From NCBI GenBank assembly GCA_900546885.1, contig UREN01000076.1, positions 1 through 8,870 of the forward strand: a stretch of DNA of 8,870 nucleotides. Direction: 5' to 3'. Below are positions 6,884 to 8,870 of this stretch, one piece after another. Position 1 is the stretch's first letter; each line of letters starts with the position of its first letter. This DNA is from an uncultured Oscillospiraceae bacterium (GTDB lineage: Bacteria; Bacillota; Clostridia; Oscillospirales; Ruminococcaceae). The notes beneath the pieces are model-generated. The model was not told the origin of the DNA and searched no databases. It saw nothing but the letters and a program-made list of their open reading frames with translations. Position numbers and translations under genes: made by a program.

Positions 6884-6906
6884 AATTCCACGATTGACAA
6901 ATACTA
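6878..6906 (+). promoter_or_regulatory. Possible forespore sigma-G-like promoter for spoVT
   Basis: GTATA (6878-6882) resembles the -35 element recognised by forespore sigma-G (roughly G-not G-A-T-purine). After 17 bases comes AATACTA (6900-6906), one base off a sigma-G -10 element of the CAT-A/T-not G-TA type. A transcript would start near 6913, leaving the ribosome binding site (6930-6936) inside a short leader. Bacillus subtilis spoVT is made in the forespore under sigma-G, so the match fits the gene. Degenerate short motifs occur by chance, so this stays tentative. A TTGACA at 6894-6899 has no usable -10 at normal spacing. Confidence 0.35.
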
Positions 6907-6943
6907 TCTCCAGAAGATGAAGATCAAACGGAGGGGCTTTGTC

Positions 6944-7468
6944 ATGAAAGCGACTGGAATTGTGCGCCGCATTGATGATCTGGGCCGTGTGGTGATTCCG
7001 AAAGAGATCCGCCGCACGCAGATGATCCGCGTGGGGGACCCATTGGAGATATTCGTATCTGCAAACGGCGAAGTGGTGTTCAAAAAATACAGCCCTGTGG
7101 GCGAGATGAGCCCCCTGGCGGCCACATGTGTGGAAACCGTATATAAAATAGCGGGCGTGCCGCTGGCCGTGACAGACCGCGACCACACCGTGGCCGCGGC
7201 GGGCGCCGGGCGGGAGGCGCTGGAAAAGCCCCTGCACACCGGCTATGTGCACCTGATAGAACAGCGCCGCGCCTGGCAGGGCACGCCGGGGCCGGTGCAG
7301 ATGTGTGACGGCGCACGCGTGCAGGCGGCGGCCATGGCGCCCATTTTGGCGAACGGAGACCTTGTGGGCTCTGTGGCGCTGGTTTGCCGCGGGCAGGCGC
7401 CCGGCGAAGAAGAGATACTGCTGGCAAAACTCACGGCAGCACTGCTGGGCCGCGAGCTGGAGGGCTGA
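6944..7468 (+). CDS. spoVT: Stage V sporulation protein T (AbrB-type regulator with GAF domain)
   Basis: SpoVT is a DNA-binding protein that tunes forespore gene expression late in sporulation. The N-terminal 50 or so residues are a classic AbrB/SpoVT swapped-hairpin domain, with KATGIVRRIDDLGRVVIPKE (2-21) and RRTQMIRVGDPLEIF (23-37), close to Bacillus SpoVT. The remainder (about 58-174) is a GAF-like domain, recognisable from the AGVPLAVTDRDHTVAAAGAG stretch and the later GDLVGSVALV strand. The 174 residues compare with 178 in B. subtilis. ATG 6944 is chosen because GGAGGGG (6930-6936) sits 7 bases upstream and homologues begin MKATG; the ATG at 6917 lacks such a site. The gene is followed by a strong terminator. 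Its position after the decarboxylase genes looks like chance adjacency, although read-through from them is possible. Confidence 0.92.
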   Translation: MKATGIVRRIDDLGRVVIPKEIRRTQMIRVGDPLEIFVSANGEVVFKKYSPVGEMSPLAATCVETVYKIAGVPLAVTDRDHTVAAAGAGREALEKPLHTGYVHLIEQRRAWQGTPGPVQMCDGARVQAAAMAPILANGDLVGSVALVCRGQAPGEEEILLAKLTAALLGRELEG

Positions 7469-7489
7469 AACCTTTGGCTTGCTGCGGCA

Positions 7490-7535
7490 AAAAACAGCGC
7501 CCCTTTGCGAATTTTCGCAAAGGGGCGCTGTTTTT
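7490..7535. terminator. Bidirectional intrinsic terminator between convergent genes
   Basis: A perfect 21-bp inverted repeat (7490-7510 with 7515-7535) encloses the 4-base loop ATTT. Its core is the GC-rich stretch CAGCGCCCCTTTGCGA. A run of A precedes the stem and a run of T follows it (TTTTT, 7531-7535), so RNA from either strand ends in a hairpin plus U-tract. It starts 22 bases after the spoVT stop and ends 8 bases from the stop of the minus-strand 48-residue gene, so it serves both. Confidence 0.93.
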
Positions 7536-7543
7536 GCGTTTGC

Positions 7544-7690
7544 CTACAGGTCATCCGCGTCCTGCACGGGAACTTCCCCTTCTTCCAATGGGCGGCCCGT
7601 GTAGCTGCCCAAGGGGTCGGTTTCGCTGGCCATCTGCTCCACAACCGCCCGCACGGCGGCGCCGGGAAGCTTTTTTTGCTTGTGTTCCAT
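7544..7690 (-). CDS. Small conserved-looking protein of 48 residues, function unknown
   Basis: The 48-residue product is very acidic at its C-terminus and basic near its N-terminus (MEHKQKKLPGAA). Residues 25-32 read DPLGSYTG and the end is EVPVQDADDL. I recall similar short proteins with a G-S-Y/W-T-G turn and a P-V-Q-D-A-D-D-L tail in Clostridia, but I know no function. There is no signal peptide, membrane segment or cysteine. The ATG at 7690 is supported by an unusually good ribosome binding site, AGAAAGGAGG, 9 bases upstream on the minus strand. The stop lies 8 bases from the shared terminator. A longer minus-strand reading to 7816 would run into the divergent gene and is unlikely. It is transcribed on its own, converging on spoVT. 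Confidence 0.8.
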   Translation of the reverse strand: MEHKQKKLPGAAVRAVVEQMASETDPLGSYTGRPLEEGEVPVQDADDL

Positions 7691-7699
7691 GGGAAACGC

Positions 7700-7709
7700 C
7701 CTCCTTTCT
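7700..7709 (-). promoter_or_regulatory. Near-perfect ribosome binding site of the 48-residue gene
   Basis: On the minus strand the bases read AGAAAGGAGG, 9 bases before the ATG. This is the best Shine-Dalgarno match in the window. It is the main evidence that the small gene is real and that its start is the internal ATG and not an upstream codon. Confidence 0.85.
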
Positions 7710-7797
7710 GCATAGTTTGTGCCAAAAGCGCCCAAGCTATCCGTGAACATCTGCGGCCTGCCCGGTGTGGGGCCGCATGGCGGAAAGGAAGAAAACC

Positions 7798-8736
7798 ATG
7801 AGCAAGAAAAAGGCATTCCTGCTGGGCTTCAGCCTCACCCTTGCCGTGCTGGTGCCGGTGTACCTTGCTGTATGCGCATATGGCCTGTCACGCACAGCGC
7901 CGGTGGAACAGAAACAGCAGGGCGTGCCGGTGGTGCAGCCCCTCAGCACGGATGCACGCACCCTGGCGCTGATGACGGGCGAGGGCGGGCCGCAAACTTT
8001 TGTGCTGGTGCGTTTTGACGCCTACGAGGGGCGCATTACCACCGCGGCGCTGGACGCGCAGACCGTGGTGCTGTGCGGCGGGCAGGGAATGACGCTTTTC
8101 GAGGTTGCACAGCAGATGGGCCCGGCAGGCGTGACGGCGGCGCTGGAAGAGACGCTGGGCGCACCGGTAGATAACTATATCTATTGCACGGCCCGGCGGC
8201 TTGCCTCGCTGACAGAGAATTTTGGCTCGGCTCAATTAAAACTGACAAACTATATGACCAGCGAGGCACTGGGTGAACTGCAGCTCAGTGTGCCGGGCGT
8301 CAGCGAGCTTACGCTGTCTACACAGGTGCTGTGCGAGACGCTGGAGGCACAGGCGCTCAGCCGGGACGCCCAAACGCTGCTGCGCGCACAGGGCTACCTT
8401 GCCTTTGCGCGCGCGGCCAGCGGCCAGCTGGAGCAGAAGGCGGCAAACGCCATGCGCGCGGCCGTGGCGAAAGATTCCACCGACCTTACTGCAGTGCAGC
8501 TGTACGATTATCAGCGCATTTTCAAATTTCTGGATAAGATTGTGCCCGAGGCCCGCGCCCTCACCTTCCCCGGCCGGTGGAACGGCGACCGGTATGAGCT
8601 GAGCAGCGATTTCTTCGACGAAGCGGCGGCCTTTCTGGGCGCGCGGGAGGCCGGGGAAAGCGGCAGTGAAGCCGGCAGCACACCGCAAGGGCAAGCGCCC
8701 GCTGCAGCACAAGGCGAAAACAGCCCGAAGGGCTGA
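7798..8736 (+). CDS. Membrane-anchored protein resembling a degenerate LytR-CpsA-Psr (LCP) domain
   Basis: A short basic N-terminus (MSKKK) and one hydrophobic segment (7-29) suggest a signal anchor with about 280 residues outside the membrane. Residues 65-150 look like a reduced LCP domain: TFVLVRFDAYEGRITTAAL (67-85) matches the LCP start, and ETLGAPVDNYIYCTARRLASL (118-138) matches the LCP 'LLG-pvDyYv' stretch. True LCP enzymes attach polymers to peptidoglycan and have a PRDT-type motif with phosphate-binding arginines. Here that place reads ALDAQT (84-89), so catalytic activity is doubtful. The C-terminal 25 or so residues are low-complexity Gly, Ser, Ala, Glu and Gln. ATG 7798 is preceded by AAGGAAG (7785-7791); ATG 7777 is an alternative with no better site. 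The gene is divergent from the 48-residue gene. The family call is by eye and tentative. Confidence 0.6.
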   Translation: MSKKKAFLLGFSLTLAVLVPVYLAVCAYGLSRTAPVEQKQQGVPVVQPLSTDARTLALMTGEGGPQTFVLVRFDAYEGRITTAALDAQTVVLCGGQGMTLFEVAQQMGPAGVTAALEETLGAPVDNYIYCTARRLASLTENFGSAQLKLTNYMTSEALGELQLSVPGVSELTLSTQVLCETLEAQALSRDAQTLLRAQGYLAFARAASGQLEQKAANAMRAAVAKDSTDLTAVQLYDYQRIFKFLDKIVPEARALTFPGRWNGDRYELSSDFFDEAAAFLGAREAGESGSEAGSTPQGQAPAAAQGENSPKG

Positions 8737-8800
8737 AACCTGCCATGGATGCCCGGGTGTGCGGCAAACCGGGCCGGGAAAGGGCCGGCATGTAGTGCCG
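8737..8800. other. Last 64 genomic bases, no feature seen
   Basis: After the stop at 8734-8736 the sequence is GC-rich. It can form a short GCCCGG/CCGGGC stem, but no T-run follows, so I do not call a terminator. The genomic part of the contig ends here because the read runs into adapter, so whatever lies downstream is unseen. Confidence 0.6.
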
Positions 8801-8870
8801 AGATCGGAAGAGCACACGTCTGAACTCCAGTCACACAGTGATCTCGTATGCCGTCTTCTGCTTGAAAAAA
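8801..8870 (+). other. Illumina TruSeq index adapter plus A-tail (sequencing artefact)
   Basis: Bases 8801-8834 are the constant first part of the TruSeq indexed adapter (beginning AGATCGGAAGAGC and ending CTCCAGTCAC). Bases 8835-8840 are ACAGTG, which is TruSeq LT index 5. Bases 8841-8864 are the constant flow-cell end (beginning ATCTCGTATGCC and ending CTGCTTG), and 8865-8870 are the A bases typical of reading past an adapter. It is not bacterial DNA. Reverse-strand translations that start inside it give the peptides MCSSDL and TGVQTCALPI, which recur as adapter contamination in predicted proteomes. No gene should be called across it. Confidence 0.99.

Noticed and set aside
6894..6922. TTGACA at 6894-6899 as a housekeeping -35 box for spoVT
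   Set aside because: The hexamer is perfect, but 17 bases on the sequence is ATGAAG, a poor -10 box. The only TA-rich hexamer nearby (6902-6907) is far too close.
7691..7727. GGATA/CAAACTA on the minus strand as a sigma-G-like promoter for the 48-residue gene
   Set aside because: The start point would fall inside the ribosome binding site, leaving no usable leader.
1..8800. CRISPR array, insertion sequence, tRNA/rRNA, toxin-antitoxin pair or phage defence genes
   Set aside because: I looked for spaced repeats, transposase motifs, cloverleaf arms and defence domains and saw none. The AbrB-type domain in the window belongs to a full-length SpoVT, not an antitoxin.
8236..8834. Minus-strand open frames beginning in the last 70 bases
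   Set aside because: Their first residues are translated sequencing adapter, and the rest is antisense to the LCP-like gene.

Overview
The window looks like one end of a contig from an anaerobic, spore-forming Firmicute of class Clostridia. Three things point there: a SpoVT-type sporulation regulator, a butyrate kinase/phosphate butyryltransferase pair, and GC-rich genes separated by AT-rich control regions. A gut Oscillospirales-like bacterium is a reasonable guess, but the sequence alone does not fix the genus. The last 70 bases (8801-8870) are not genomic: they are an Illumina TruSeq index adapter with an A-tail, so real DNA stops at 8800.

Region 1 (1-3438) is energy metabolism. An AT-rich leader carries a near-consensus housekeeping promoter (104-132) and a 16-bp direct repeat at 21-bp spacing just downstream of it. 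Butyrate kinase (buk) follows, overlapping phosphate butyryltransferase (ptb) by 4 bases. Together they turn butyryl-CoA into butyrate plus ATP. After a 70-base gap, possibly with its own weak promoter, comes a ten-helix acyltransferase-3 family membrane protein. A strong hairpin (3471-3509) separates this block from the next.

Region 2 (3567-6883) is a tightly packed same-strand cluster: an MBL-fold metallohydrolase, a UbiD-family prenyl-FMN decarboxylase, a UbiX-family flavin prenyltransferase and a small LpdD-like prenyl-flavin chaperone. The last three overlap one another (ATGA at 5925-5928, then 16 bases at 6488-6503). They form a complete cofactor-making, cofactor-handling and catalytic set of the gallate/hydroxybenzoate decarboxylase kind. 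The hydrolase may release or process the aromatic acid substrate, but that is inference.

Region 3 (6878-8736) holds spoVT with a possible forespore sigma-G-like promoter, then a 21-bp perfect bidirectional terminator. On the minus strand is a 48-residue protein with a near-perfect ribosome binding site. Divergent from it is a membrane-anchored protein resembling a degenerate LytR-CpsA-Psr domain.

I found no RNA genes, insertion sequences, CRISPR array, phage genes or defence system. The most notable biology is the aromatic-acid decarboxylase cluster with its linked hydrolase. No gap between genes exceeds 300 bases; the longest is the 1-186 leader.
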